A DNA stretch of 64,000 bases from Cladosporium sp. IMV 00045 (lineage: Eukaryota > Ascomycota > Dothideomycetes > Cladosporiales > Cladosporiaceae), in NCBI GenBank assembly GCA_001931905.2, contig MSJI02000923.1, forward strand, positions 25,584-89,583, written 5' to 3'. The translations under genes were made by a program, and so were the position numbers. Of the stretch, positions 42,555-54,751 are shown one piece after another (positions within the stretch are counted from its first letter, which is position 1; the number at the start of each line of letters is the position of its first letter). The notes under the pieces are model-generated. The model was not told where the DNA came from. It saw only the letters and a list, made by a program, of their open reading frames with translations, and did no database searches.

Positions 42555-45116
42555 TCTTCGCATGTCAAATAATGTCCACATAACTGGGATCAGTTCGGTA
42601 TTATACTCCAAGTGCTGTGTTACAGAACGACACACATCATGCGATGACAATGAAGCCGACTATACGAGCGTGACCGCTTTCTTCGCGTATGCCGCTGACT
42701 TGCAGTTCCGATGGCGTTCGTCACGCGACGACTCACCTTTCTCTCCCGCGCACGGTACCACAGATGCCTTCTTGGGCGTTGTGTTTCCTTGGTACAGGCT
42801 TATTGAAAGCTTCGCCGGCGAAGGCGTTACACCAGAACAGGAAATGACAGGCTAATTCGCTCCGGGCTTCTTGGTCGAGCTGTTACCGATGGCTACTTGG
42901 AGTAATCAAACGACATGGTGTGCGAAAGTAGCGAGTTCGTGAGTCCAGATCAAATAGTATCAACGCGATTGTGTGCACCCACTATAAGTCCTCCAATCAT
43001 TGCGGGTGAGACTGTCTGGAATGACGGTAGTTCCTGAGCCACCAGCGCGTTATGGGGTGTGGTCGCGGCCCCTTTGAGAATCCAGAACGGGGAATTGGGC
43101 GAGATGAGGTCTGTGGGCAGGGAGCGGCGCGGGGACACAAGTCAGGACCGTCGCACCATGTCGTCACCTAAGGTCTCTCCAAACCCGACTCGTCCTACAC
43201 CGTAACATGTATATCGTCGAAGAACCGTGAATGAAAGTATTGGATGGATCCTTGTCGGAAAAACAGAGGCGCACGCCGCGTCGGCGCGCAAAGTCTTGTC
43301 GAGCTTGAAATGACAGCTGAGACTGCCTACGACATAGCTTGCTCCTCATCCGTGGCTCTGAAGACTCTGGTAGGGTTAAGATCTTCGAAAATGTGTTAGA
43401 TCCGCCCTACTGTCATGAACCCACGCGTCCATGGCGGTGGACAAGGCGCGCTGGCGATGTTGCTTACGTGCGGCGCACGGTAGTCTCGCAACGCTCCGTG
43501 AAGGCGCAGAGACCATTTTTCTTGTCGAATGATTGAGGCGTTCGTTGTCAGCGACGACGACGATGATGATGACCGTGAACAATGACAGCATTGAGCGTCC
43601 TCGTCGGCATGTCAGGTGGCCACGCCGCAGACAGAGCGTTATGCCCTGATGCTAGTTTTCCAATTACAAACAGACCTCGTCTGAATGCTTGGACGCCTGA
43701 GGGGGCACACCACAGCAGCCGTCGGGAAATGGAGAGAAGGCTAGATGTTCATTGCCCATCAAAATCACCAAGCTATTACAGAATCTGTTCTGGTCAAACC
43801 CTCTACGTTTGGAATGAGCTATTGAGACATACAGCTTTTGATTGTGATAAGAAGATGTCTTGATGTGAAGATCACGTTGTTGATGGCCATCTACAAGAGA
43901 TGATGTATCATGTGGTTCTCAAGCGAGTGCAGTATTGTGAGTGCTTCGACATGCTTATTCGCGCAAAATGGGATCTTGAACACGAAGACTTACCGAAATG
44001 TCTCGAGATTGAAGGTCTGGTAGGTCATGACATGCCGAATCACCAAGATTCGAAGATGGTGGATGCGTAGGAGGTAGTGGGTCAGCCCGACAGCCAGAGA
44101 CGAGCGGTGTTTGGGGTAGCGAGGGTTAGGGTTATCATTCGTCTGGATCGGTGACTCCTGCATGTCTCTTGACTTCGAGAAGTGACACGTTCTGCAGTTG
44201 TATGCCGTATCAGATATTGCATGCAATCGCAACCGAGATCAAATCGAAAAGAAAGGAAGACTGGCCAAGGTATTCAATATGTTCGTAAGTTCGTGACAAA
44301 TGAATGGTAAATCTAGCAGCGTGAGCTCACTGCCCTGTTGCCAGACGCTTTACATTACCTTAATCGTGACGAGACCGAGGATTGGAAAATGCTGGGACTC
44401 AGAACGCAACTCCGCTATAAATCCAGTATAGCACGTATCACAGTCGGTGAAAATTGTATCCGCCTGTAAGAATGCCGAATCTGGTAAACAATGCTATGGC
44501 TTGTTATTGGTACAGCCTAGGATGTCAATGTACGCTTCAGGCCGCTCAAACACTGCCTTTGTTGCGGTCTTCCCGGCATCACCGCTTCTGGGAGCCCTCT
44601 TGAGAGAGCGCTTGCACAGATCAAGCCGTAGGAATACATGGAGACCATGGCATGCTCCCCGAAGATTGGAGGCATGAATGCAAGGCTATCTCTGGACAGC
44701 CATTTGTACCGTAGTATTTCTGTGGCGCATGGCGAGTTGAGAAGTCGACACAACAGCAGATGAGCATGTTCTGCCGTTTTCTCTCTCTCTCTCATGGAAC
44801 ATTGGTAAACATTGTGGCCCGAGTGACAGACAGAATCGCAGTGAATTGATGCGTGTGTGAGAGATGTCCTCCATCGGGTGAAGTCCTCTGTCGTGCTATC
44901 ATCATCATTCTGTGCCAAGCCGTCTCTCAGCTTGCGTCGTTCGGCGTTGCCTGACGGAGCTTCGAAGCTACGCGACATCACCGACACCACCACATCATCG
45001 GCAAACATCTCACAACGACCACTCATCCCAGCAATTTCCACCGATCGCACACAGATCAAGCAAATACTCGAACCGATTGATCACAGCCACATCTCAACGC
45101 CAACAACAGGCCCAAC
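42555..45116. other. Gene-poor region of 2.6 kb
   Basis: No coding sequence is supportable on either strand. Minor features are a two-unit telomere-like string GGGTTAGGGTTA near 44122 and a CT dinucleotide run near 44790. The last few hundred bases should contain the proteasome gene promoter. Confidence 0.45.
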
Positions 45117-46137
45117 ATGGCCGACAGATACTCCTTCTCTCTCACCACCTTCTCGCCCAGGTATGATCGCAACGACAGGAATACTGTAGGAAAGATGCTA
45201 ACTTCTTCCTAGTGGAAAGCTGGTGCAGATTGGTATGATTCTCTTGACATAGATTCATCTGACCCACCCTAACATTGCCTCTAGAATATGCCCTCAACGC
45301 AGTCAACCAGGGTGTGACCTCCCTCGGCATCAAAGCCGCCAACGGCATCGTCCTCGCCACCGAGAAGAAGTCTTCCACACCGCTGATCGACCCTTCGTCA
45401 TCCTCGAAAGTCTCCCTCATCACGCCCAACATCGGCATGGTCTACTCTGGCATGGGTCCCGACTACCGTGTGCTGGTTGACAAGGCGCGCAAGGTGTCCC
45501 ACACCAACTACAAGCGCATATACAACGAGTACCCCCCGACACGGATATTGGTGCAGGATGTGGCCCGCGTGATGCAAGAGGCGACCCAGAGTGGTGGTGT
45601 GCGGCCTTATGGTGTCAGCTTGCTCGTTGCGGGCTGGGATGACGGTGTCTTGCCCGAACAAGCAGAGATCGAGGCGGAGGACGAGGTTGGAATTGGGGGA
45701 GAGAAGCTCAAGAAGACGAGGAAGACGGGTGGTATCATGAAGGGCGGTCCTAGTCTTTACCAGGTCGACCCTAGCGGCAGCTACTTCCCGTGGAAGGCGA
45801 CGGCAATTGGCAAAAGCGCGGCGAGCGCGAAGACTTTCTTGGAGAAGAGATACACCGAGGGTCTTGAATTGGAGGATGCCGTCCACATTGCGCTCCTGAC
45901 TCTGAAGGAGACAATCGAGGGCGAGATGAACGGTGACACCGTTGAGATTGGTACGTTCTCACCGATACGCAGGAACGCGCTTTGAGCGCAGTTTGAGCAT
46001 CGCTAATCTCGAATACAGGCATTGTTGGTCCTCCCGCAGACGATTTGCTGGGCTACGAGGGTGTGGAAGGTGCCCAAGGCCCGCGTTTCCGCAAGCTGAG
46101 CCCTCAGGAGATTGAGGACTACCTGACGAACCTTTAG
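45117..46137 (+). CDS. PRE8: 20S proteasome alpha-2 subunit
   Basis: Four exons: 45117-45160, 45213-45232, 45285-45950 and 46019-46137, with donors GTATGA, GTATGA and GTACGT. The second exon is only 20 nt and completes the alpha-subunit signature [21 protein letters not shown]. The product is 282 residues; yeast Pre8 has 250. The extra length is mainly an acidic then lysine-rich insertion (about residues 152-180, [18 protein letters not shown]) before [16 protein letters not shown]. The insertion contains no convincing intron and I believe it is typical of filamentous fungi. The subunit forms part of the outer alpha ring gating the proteolytic chamber. Short introns 1 and 2 cluster at the 5' end, as often in this family. 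Confidence 0.95.
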
Positions 46138-46511
46138 ATGATCGACGTTCAAGCGGCATTAGAATGACAGACTTGGGAAGCCTTTGTCTTGCTCGACAAA
46201 TTGAAGTCTGTCTAGATATCACTGCATGTACCATACTCATAAACAGATACCACGCCTGTCCATCGCCCACGCTTCAGCATCAGCACTCAGTCGTAGTGAA
46301 GTCTAAAGAAAGTGAAGTCAATGTTATTGCCCACCTCGATTTGACATGTGCATCGTTCCTTCCTCAATCAGTTCCGGTGGCGTCACTTCCGCGATGCGCT
46401 CCCGTGATCATTCAACCACTTGACTTTACATTTCATGAGCACAAAAACCACAGCTTCCAATCTTCCTCTCCGCGAGAAAGACTACGATACCACTCTTGAC
46501 GACAGAGAACG
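46138..46511. other. Intergenic, nothing identified
   Basis: These 374 bp hold the PRE8 3' UTR and the leader of the next gene. Confidence 0.4.
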
Positions 46512-47848
46512 ATGTCTCTCCTGACCCCGCCACCGTCCGGACGCAGACCTCCCGACAATGAAAGACCACCGTTGCTCCGATTCCTCGATGCGCACCTCGA
46601 GCGTGGACGTCTACAGGTGCACAGCTACGACATGCTTTATCGGGTGATGCAAATGATCGGCGAAATCTCGCTTCTGCTTTTTCCACACTCTTTCGTGCTG
46701 CATCACACGGTGAAGCGGCACATCGAACGGCTTTCAGATGATATTGTGAACAGCCTCTGCGTTTTCGGCGAGCATATGGACAGGAAGCTCAAGCGTGCAA
46801 AACGTGCGATGGAGAAGCTGCCTGACCTGGCAGTAGCGGAGGAGGAGCGATATGAGAATCTCAAAGTGTGGCGAGAGGTGCTTGCGTGAGTGCCCCTCGA
46901 TTAGTGGGAAGTTTCAAGAAACAAGAGACTAATGAGATTTACAGAACTCTCCACGCACCAAGCGACAATGACACCAATTTGTATCGGCATTTCTGGATCT
47001 ACTACGACACTCATGTGTACAGTCCTCTCCTGCAACTTCACCGCATCGAACCCGATCACAGCGCTTGGCAGCTGCACGACAAGCTCAACAAGGTCCAAGA
47101 GTCCATTCTCTCCCTTTGCGATGATTGTGAAGAAGCGAACAAGATAGTGACCGACCTCGATGCCGAGTTCACGTTTGGCTTGTGGGGCACAAACGAAGCA
47201 CCTCGTTTTGACACCGATGGAGAGAAGCAGTTATCTCCAATCGAAGAGCTGGATGATAAAGAGGCGATGTCTCGTTCTATCACGACCAATGATCTCCTGA
47301 ACAGCCTGGACGATTTCTTCGACAGCCCAACTAGCCTACCAGGCGACGAAAACTTGTCGAACGCGCCAACTGACGATAGTTACAATCTGAGCACAAGAAG
47401 CCCTGATTGCCAGGACGAGCCTTCAATCGGCTCGGAGGTGCCTCGAGTCTTCACCGGGTCATTCCTTGAGCTGGAGGACTGCGTGAAAGGACTGCGACTA
47501 CATAGAGTGAACCTTTCTGTGGATGGCAGCGAGGCCGACGGCTCAGTCAAAACCAAGGACTTCGCTCTGTGCACGCCTAGTGCACTTGGAAGCCCGCTTC
47601 CAAGCCCAGCAACGCTTCTCGAGAGGCGTGAGGCTCTCTCCACGCGTGAGCCCGCCTGGGAGCAGCGCATTATCGGGGGTCAGATGGTGCGGAGTCGGCG
47701 TCCCCATGACCGCAACCGTACGCAGACGGTCAATGAGCGCGGAGGTGGGCTCGAGGCCTGGCTGGCCGAGCCGCCTGCCCAAGATAAAACGCTTGGAGGG
47801 GGTGTCGGTGCTCGATCGAGGGTGGTTCACAGACAGTACACCCTATGA
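46512..47848 (+). CDS. Uncharacterised protein, helical N-terminus and Ser-rich C-terminus (425 aa)
   Basis: Exon 1 is 46512-46885, the intron 46886-46944 (GTGAGT, branch GACTAAT, acceptor TTTACAG), exon 2 46945-47848. Residues 20-190 look like one helical domain (LDAHLERGRLQVHSYDMLYR, YRHFWIYYDTHVYSPLLQLH, LHDKLNKVQESILSLCDDC). The remainder is acidic and serine-rich, then arginine-rich near the end (MVRSRRPHDRNRTQTVNERGG), probably disordered. There is no signal peptide; the hydrophobic stretch IGEISLLLFPHSFVLHH near residue 50 is too short and interrupted for a sure membrane helix. I recognise no family. The frame is intact and the splice sites are good, so it is a real gene of unknown function. 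Confidence 0.7.
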
Positions 47849-47968
47849 GGGCTTCAAGGGACTGGCATGGGGTCGCCTTGATTTTGCCTCGAGTCGACCT
47901 TGCGCCCAAGCCCGGTTTGTTACATTTGACATGGCTGAAGCGTTGATACTGACAGCCTTGACCTGCAA

Positions 47969-49461
47969 TCAAGCCTCGCCGCATACAACTTTGGCCTTCA
48001 AAATGACGTTCTGCCACGAGTCGTTTTCACCATTCTCATCACCAATCTTAATGACCTCAGGGAAGAAGGCGCAGTCGATAGGATGCCCTTCTTCTGCATC
48101 GCGGTCGAAAGCTGTATTCTCCATCGTCTGGGAATCGAAGGCAGAGCGAGGAAAGGGTAATTCAACACTGAAGCGTGCTCTTTGAATGCGGAGTAGGTGA
48201 GCGAGAGTGATAGTCCGCCTCACGATAGGTTGCAATGAAGTGAATTTGGTCTCAATCCTTGGCATTCCCGCCAGGACGTCAAGTATCGACGTGATGTATT
48301 CTGCCATGGTGCTCACCGCAGAATCCGCAGCAGCGCTCATTGCAGCGGTCTGTCGAACGAAGTCAAGTGTCGTGGCACGCCATTTGTTGTACTGCTTAGG
48401 ATCCAAAACAGTCGACATATGCTGCACCGTTTTGCGTAGAGATATCGCCCATTCTTCCTGTGGAGGCATCCCAAAGAGGAGCGGATCGTCGAAGATATCC
48501 ATGCTAATCGCAGCAACAGTAGACTGGAAGATAGCTATCTTGTTCTCCGCTCTCCAGTTCGCCCAGACTGGTCTTAGCCGCTCGAGCTGTCGCTCATTGA
48601 CGACAGGCACAAGTCTTGCACACAGCTCTTCAGCAGACGCAGTGACCCTCGCCCTGCGATAGTTGTTCACAACCCAGTTCTGCACTTCGTGCGCCAGCGA
48701 CTCCATCTCCTGCTTGAAAGTCGAGTCCGCTGTCACCATCGTCTCAACCCTCGTGGACTTGGATATACTCCGCTTCAGATCCGTGAGCTGTCGCTGAAGA
48801 CCGTTGTTGGGCTTCGGTTCACCCAGCCGGCTGTTGTTGCGGAAGCTGTGCAGTCCTCGCGAGGGCTCGTTGTTCTCTTGTCGTGTTTGTTGGATCTTCT
48901 TGGCCATTTCTTCGCGCCAGAATTCGTCTTTCTTATTGAGTTGTTCTTTAAGTCCTCTGCTTCTTTTTCCAGATTTGTATAGCGCTCTTCCAGCTCACGG
49001 CGAAGGCGTTTCTCTTTCTCAAGCTCTTCGCTCAGACGGGCCGTCTTATCGTCTGGTTTTGACTGCTCCTTCTTCGTTGGGCTGAGGGGTGATTTCATCG
49101 TGTTGCTGCTAACTCTTCTATTCGAACGTTCGAAAGCAGCCTTGATCCCGCTGACTTTAGATGTTTTCGCCTGCGGCTGCATCATGGAGGCTACATGAGG
49201 TGCGCTCGCTCGGTCTGTCGGGACGTCAAGTCTCTTCCTCTCCGTGTTGACATTCGATGTTCCCGTCATGGCGACCTTAGGCTCCTTCTTGGGCATGTAA
49301 AGAGCTTCGTCGATGTTTCTCTGTCGTCGTATATCATGGCCCTCCTTCATGGGCGCAGGCTCATAACCCAGATTGTAAACCAATGGCACTGGACTGGGCT
49401 CAGGCGAGCTCACGGGGCTCGGCTCGGGTATGAAGAGTTGAGGGAAGAAATGGCGTGGCAT
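47969..49461 (-). pseudogene. Coiled-coil protein of unknown function with a one-base frame break
   Basis: Read from MPRHFFPQLFIPEPSP at 49461; an in-frame Met lies at 49491. The first part is Pro/Ser-rich, then basic, then a coiled coil (LSEELEKEKRLRRELEERYTN). Near 48952-48954 the frame breaks: the coiled coil continues LKEQLNKKDEFWREEMAKKIQ only in the next frame, which is then open to the stop at 47969. Restoring one C in GAGGACTTAAAG would rejoin them. No GT-AG intron is possible there. The C-terminal 250 residues are helical and globular (LAHEVQNWVVNNYRRARV, ERLRPVWANWRAENKIAIFQ). Total length is about 500 residues. It could be a true pseudogene or an assembly indel. It is convergent with the gene ending at 47848. 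No family is recognised. Confidence 0.7.
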
Positions 49462-50401
49462 TCGGACTATCGTTGCGGACGGGAACTGCAAGTGCCTGTG
49501 CTATGGTGCTGCCTGCACTTCAACGCACACCCTTCTTTAATTCAAGTGCTGCAACATCGATATTTTGAGAGTTTCGCGGTGCTGCTTGCGCTTTCTTTCA
49601 ACGGTCACACCATTGCCGCATTGTTCACGAACCTTTTGGATTGTCTTTGGCTGGCGAGGCTGAAGGCATGGCATTATCTCAGCTCGTGAATGCCGTGTCG
49701 GCCCCACCGTCAGTGAACAGGGTTGGTGGGGGAGCCACGGCTGTTTCGCATTTGCTTTATCGAGTGCTGCATCAAGTATGTTCATTGATCGACTGCCGGA
49801 GAAGGCTAGTCATGAAACAAGGAGTTGATGTTATCGTTTCCGGGCGTTGTCCGCTGCTGAAGCGCTTGCGTATGACAACTTGCGGTCTCTTCAACGTCGA
49901 TGTTCAAATCTGGATCATGTTGGCAAGACAGCGGCTGCGAGTTCAGCCAGTTCAGCCTGGCAACGTGCACGTCCTGCCGAGGGATCTCCAAGATGCCTGT
50001 TGATTGAAGACGCACGACCCTCAAGATGCTCCAGCCGTTGTGGGGTGCGAATGCAGCACAGCAGCATTCGTGCAGATCAAGCAGATTGGGATGCCTCCTG
50101 CGTCTAGGCGGCAACAGAAAGGTTCAAGCCGCCCAACGGACAGCATGTTTGCCGGTGTCCGGGTAGGATGGTCGGATTTCTCTCATATATGTAACGCAGA
50201 GCATGGAGCGTGGCTAGTTCAAACGGCTTCACCGTGACCTGAGACCTGGCTTGACACACCCAGGCTACGAGCGAAACTAGCTATTGGGAGCCTGCTACCT
50301 TTTGTGTTTCCCATTGCTCAGTAGCTCGCACGTCTGGTCGACCTTGACCGCAACCAATACTCAATCGACTACAACCGCAATTGTCACGAGCTGCGCCTGA
50401 C
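49462..50401. other. Intergenic, no gene supported
   Basis: These 940 bp lie between divergent genes and should hold two promoters. Short open frames on both strands lack protein-like composition. Confidence 0.4.
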
Positions 50402-52757
50402 ATGACCGTCAACTCGCCAAGCCGTAATGCTTCCAGACGCAGCAGATTACCAACAATGACAGGCACGAACGGACACCGCCCTGTATCGATGGCTAGCGAG
50501 AGAAACGACACCGACGATAGGCTCGTCGTGGCGGTTGATTTTGGCACGACATTCTCCGGTGTTGCGACGGTGTACAGCGCGAACCCGGACGATCTGGACA
50601 TTATCAAGGCAAGTGAACAACAAGACCACCATCAACGCATTCACGTGGTCTGGGCTAACAATTCGGCGCATAGAGTTGGCCAGGAGGTAACGGCATCACC
50701 AGTGACAAGGTCCCTACCGAGATCTCATATATTGCAAAACCAATTACAGACGATGTGACCCCGGAGCAGGCCCCAATGTCAAGGGCGAAACCTGACATCA
50801 AATGGGGCTTCCAACACAAGCCTGAAGAGCCACGCCTGCGGTGTATCAAGCTCTTCTTGGATCGCAACCAGAAACTCCCACATTTCGTTTCGCCACTGGA
50901 GACGGTAAGTCAGCATCGCCACTACTCGTGAAGTGCAAGCTGACTCGTGGTTCGCCATGTAGGCTACGATCCTGCGAAAATGTGATCGTACAGTAAAAGA
51001 TGCTGTCTCCGATTTCTTGTCGAACATATACGAGCGTAAGTCGATCCAGACTGCTAGAGCGTGGCTGCCATCTGACCCCAAGCCCAACAGACACGATGGA
51101 GACGTTGAACAGACGATACGGCGAAGCTTTCATGAGCAGTAAGGTCTACGGAAAAGCGATCCAATCCAATAGTGCAATGCTGATATCAAGTAGCAACCAA
51201 GGTGGACTTCGTTCTCACGGTCCCTGCAGTATGGTACGTTGATGTGTTGGGACAAGAGCTGAAATCTAGAAATGACTGACGTGTCTTTTTGCAGGTCTGA
51301 CGCTGCAAAGAACGCCACCCTTCAGGCGGCTGAGAGAGCAGGAATGGGCAAAGAACACGAATTGAAGATCATTAGCGAGCCCGAAGCAGCAGCCGTCTAT
51401 GCACTCAAGATGACACCCCCTAAAGGGCTGCAAGTCGGCAGTAATGTTGTCGTTTGCGATGCAGGCGGTGGTACGGTCGATCTCATTGCGTACAAAGTCA
51501 CCAGTCTCTACCCCCTGCTTGTAGAGGAAAGTGCTGTTGGAACTGGTGGTCTTTGCGGCTCAGCATTTCTTGACTTTAGATTCGAAGAACACGTCAAGTC
51601 GAGGCTTGGCATCAAGAGGTTCAACGAGATGAAGAAAAAGAAACCAAAGACTTGGATGATGGGACTGCGGTACTTCGAAGAATTCGTCAAACGAACATTC
51701 AACGAGGACGAAGGTAGCGACATCAACGTGCCCATGCCTGGATTACCCGACGACGAGGCTGCTGGAATTGACAGCGGTTTTCTGGTCATGGATTCAGCCC
51801 AGGTGCAAGCCATATTCGATCCTGTTATCCAGCAAGTGATCGACTTGGTGCAAGGTCAAGTCGATGCGGTCAGCGCGAAGCATGGCAGCGTATCTGGCAT
51901 CATCCTTGTTGGTGGATTTGGCCAGTCAAACTACCTGTACACCAAGCTGAGAAGGCATTTCAACTCCGCGCCTCCGCCACCTTACACTCAACAGCCCACC
52001 CATGAAGCTGGAAACATGCCAGATACCGGTATCGAAATTTTGCAACCGCTCCATGCATGGACTGCGGTAGTCAGAGGTGCGGCGTTGCGTGGCGTTGAAG
52101 GCAGTGTCGTGGAGAAGCGACGAAGCAGACTCTCGTATGGCACGAGCTATGCTACTGTGTTTGACGAAAAGAAGCATCCTGCCTCTGATCGTTACTGGAG
52201 CCCACTGTGGGAAAGATGGATGGTCAGCGATCGTATGCAATGGCATATTGCAAAGGTACGTCATCAATGTGTTACTAAAGGCTTATTGATCAAGGCTAAG
52301 TTCAGCATAGGGAACAAGCGTGACCGCAGAAGAGCCCATTTCATTCCATTACACTCGAAACTTCCGCCCTGGCCAAACTCGGGTGGTCGAAGACGAGCTC
52401 ATTGCGTGCGAGGATGACGATGCTCCTGGAGCATACAACAAGACACTCGTCAACGTTTGGTAAGCCGGAGACCTGGTGGATCATTGTTGGCCATGATGCT
52501 AACAAGCCACAGCAAATTGACAACCGATCTCAACGCGGTCCCCAAGAGTCTCTTTACCAGACTCACCACCTCCAAAGGAGTCGAGTTCGACAATTTGGGT
52601 AAGTCTTCTTTCAGCTTCCTCTCCGTTTGGTGCAGACATCAGCTAACAAGTTCCTCCAGACTTCGAATTACAGATGAAGATCCAGAGTGCAAACCTAGTG
52701 TTCGAGTTGAGAGTTGACGGTGTAAAGTATGGTAGTGTCCAAGCGGATTTCCAGTGA
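50402..52757 (+). CDS. Divergent Hsp70/actin-fold ATPase (HSPA12-like)
   Basis: Nine exons: 50402-50608, 50674-50904, 50963-51035, 51091-51138, 51194-51233, 51295-52255, 52311-52459, 52513-52598 and 52660-52757; all phases agree, giving 630 residues. Intron 1 has a GC donor (AAG|GCAAGT) with branch GCTAAC and acceptor CATAG; the others are GT-AG. The nucleotide-binding domain shows phosphate 1 VVAVDFGTTFSGVA (near residue 43), TKVDFVLTVPAVWSDAAK, the ISEPEAAAVYAL helix, phosphate 2 NVVVCDAGGGTVDL, and adenosine motif IILVGGFGQSNYL. The C-terminal quarter resembles no canonical Hsp70 substrate domain and lacks an EEVD tail. This fits the fungal Hsp70-like family related to HSPA12, of unknown clients. 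The start at 50402 is a choice; Met codons at 50456 and 50489 are alternatives. Confidence 0.88.
50609..50673 (+). other. GC-AG intron
   Basis: A 65-nt intron with donor AAG|GCAAGT and acceptor CATAG, branch site GGGCTAACA. Splicing here joins DIIK to SWPGGNG in frame. GC-AG introns are a small minority in fungi and normally have otherwise perfect donors, as here. Confidence 0.8.
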
Positions 52758-53078
52758 TGCGTTCATTTGCGGTATGCAGGCATGTTCGAAAGCGTAATGA
52801 GTTTTGGTCAGGTGGCGCGGATATACCCTAGTTACATAATGTTGGAATCTTCGTTGCCATGATGAAGGCAGTATGCACTTTGAAGCTTTGTCTCCAAGAT
52901 CATATTAATGTTGAATGAAGAAAATAAACATCACTCACCTCATGTCGTCGACCACGGTGTTTTTGAGCCAAGAGGCCGCCGGCTTGTTCCGCTGCCTTGA
53001 CTCCACTTTGCCACCTCTGCGATGCTCAACTCATCATCGAACACCACAACCTCCCAAGACGGACAAATATGATAACCC
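52758..53078. other. Intergenic, nothing identified
   Basis: A 321-bp spacer between two plus-strand genes without visible features. Confidence 0.4.
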
Positions 53079-54173
53079 ATGAAGCTCTTTCTGATTCGCC
53101 ATGCTGAGACGGTGCGGTCTACAACCCTGATTTTGAGCATAAGACACAGACTGACCTTCCAAACAGGTCGACAATGTTGCCGGACTGTACGCAGGTGTTC
53201 GCGATTCAATACTGACCAACTTCGGCGTGGACCAAGCAAACAGACTGGGTCACCATTTGGCATCGACTGGCGTAGTATTGACGCATATCTTTGCTTCACC
53301 GTTGACCAGGACAACCAAGACGGCAGAGGCGGTTCGTAAGGCCCAGCTCAGCTCAACCTCATCAACACCGGATATTGTCAAGGTCCCAGCTTTGATCGAA
53401 CAGGTGAAGACATTCCGGCATCGCAACTCCCTAACATCATTAACAAATGAAAGGACTTCGGATATTACGAAGGCAAATCTTTCCAAGCCCGTACCGCGGA
53501 TTCGAAGAAATCTGGGCGCGAATCTCATCGCGACAAACACAAGAATGATGCAGGTTTTGTCGATGTGGAAAGCAAGGAGTCCATGGCAAAGCGAGCCGAT
53601 CAGTTCCTGGACGAACAAATCCTTCCGCTCTTCAGAGAGAATACGACTGCCGAAGAGTATACGGTCGCAATAATCTCGCATGGCATGTTGTTGTCTACCC
53701 TTTGGCGACGATTGCTGTTGAGATTACCCCGAAGGAGTCTCACAATAGTATCTGAAGTTACGGCGGCGAGAGGAGAGGTTGTTCTGGAGCATCTTGGCGG
53801 CTGGAGCAACACGGGTTACCTGCAGCTCTCGATTAAAAAGAAAGAGGAGGCCATCGGGCCCGGTGATACGGTTCCAGATAAGGAAGAATCAGCTGCTGCT
53901 ATCGAGACCTTGCAGACACCCATACCACCACCAATAGAGTCTGATGCAGCTTCTGTGGCTGTCGATGTCAATATCGGAGAGTCGAAAAGTGTACCGATTT
54001 CTGAAGGACGAGACTCAAATATCCTGAAAGACTACTCGACCATGATTCTCGCTGTTGATAGCAAACAACACCTCACAGGCTTGAAGCGGCAACGTGGCGG
54101 CATCGGAAGGTCAGCGCATGACGAGAGCCAAAAGAAACTCGACATTTTCTTCAAAAAGCGGCGTGTCGATTGA
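53079..54173 (+). CDS. Histidine phosphatase (phosphoglycerate mutase-like) with C-terminal PIP box
   Basis: Exons are 53079-53111, 53167-53403 and 53454-54173, introns GTGCGG-AACAG and GTGAAG-AAAG, all phase 0; 329 residues. The start MKLFLIRHAET carries the RHG-type catalytic motif LIRHAE. Other family parts are GVRDSILTNFGVDQANRLG, SPLTRTTKTAEAV and the second catalytic His in IISHGMLLSTLW. This fits a phosphatase of the PGAM/TIGAR/Pho5-like superfamily rather than a glycolytic mutase. Residues 210-300 are disordered. The last residues are QKKLDIFFKKRRVD, which exactly matches the PCNA-interacting-protein box QxxLxxFF (residues 316-323) followed by a basic cluster, with a further KRQR upstream. 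I infer a nuclear, PCNA-associated phosphatase; the substrate is unknown. Confidence 0.88.
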
Positions 54174-54751
54174 TGCAAGACTAGATCCAAACGAAATATA
54201 CAAGAATATGACAAAAGCAGTTCGTTGAAGCACACCATAACATTGGAAGTCGCCGAGAACTGATCCTCATTTGGGTACTTTCAGATGTTTGCGCACCAGT
54301 CTGTATACAGCTTGTCCCCGTGATTTCAATCCATTCAGCATCAACATGAAAACGCCAAACCAAACACTATCCTAAGGATTTCTCTTGGGTTTGATCTTGC
54401 AAACATACTCGACAATGGCGTCAGGCTAAATCTTGCAAGATCGGTGAGTGTTGTCAAAAGTGCATCACCTCACCCAAAGATATCTACAGATTGAGAAGCT
54501 CCCATGTGAAACTAGCTCACTGCCTCTAACCAGCTAGATACCTCTAAAGCACATGACAGGGCAAATTCTAGACTCGAAGACCCTCTATTAACCGTACATT
54601 GGCATATCACCATCTTCACACATGACTGGTTATGTAGTTCTCTCCTTCAGGCTTTCACGTGCAACGTCAAGCGGCTAATCTGACTGTCGACCCAAGCTTT
54701 CCAGATACCACACCAAACTTTACCAGAACACTATTGGTGTAGCCGCACCAA
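54174..54751. other. Intergenic, nothing identified
   Basis: These 578 bp hold no supportable gene and should include the promoter of the cysteine-cluster gene. Confidence 0.4.

Noticed and set aside
44118..44136. Telomere-like GGGTTAGGGTTA
   Set aside because: Only two units, with no surrounding degenerate array; chance or a relic too short to support.
45640..45760. Unspliced intron explaining the extra loop in proteasome alpha-2
   Set aside because: The insertion is in frame without stops, has no consensus donor, and resembles the charged loop I associate with filamentous fungal orthologues.
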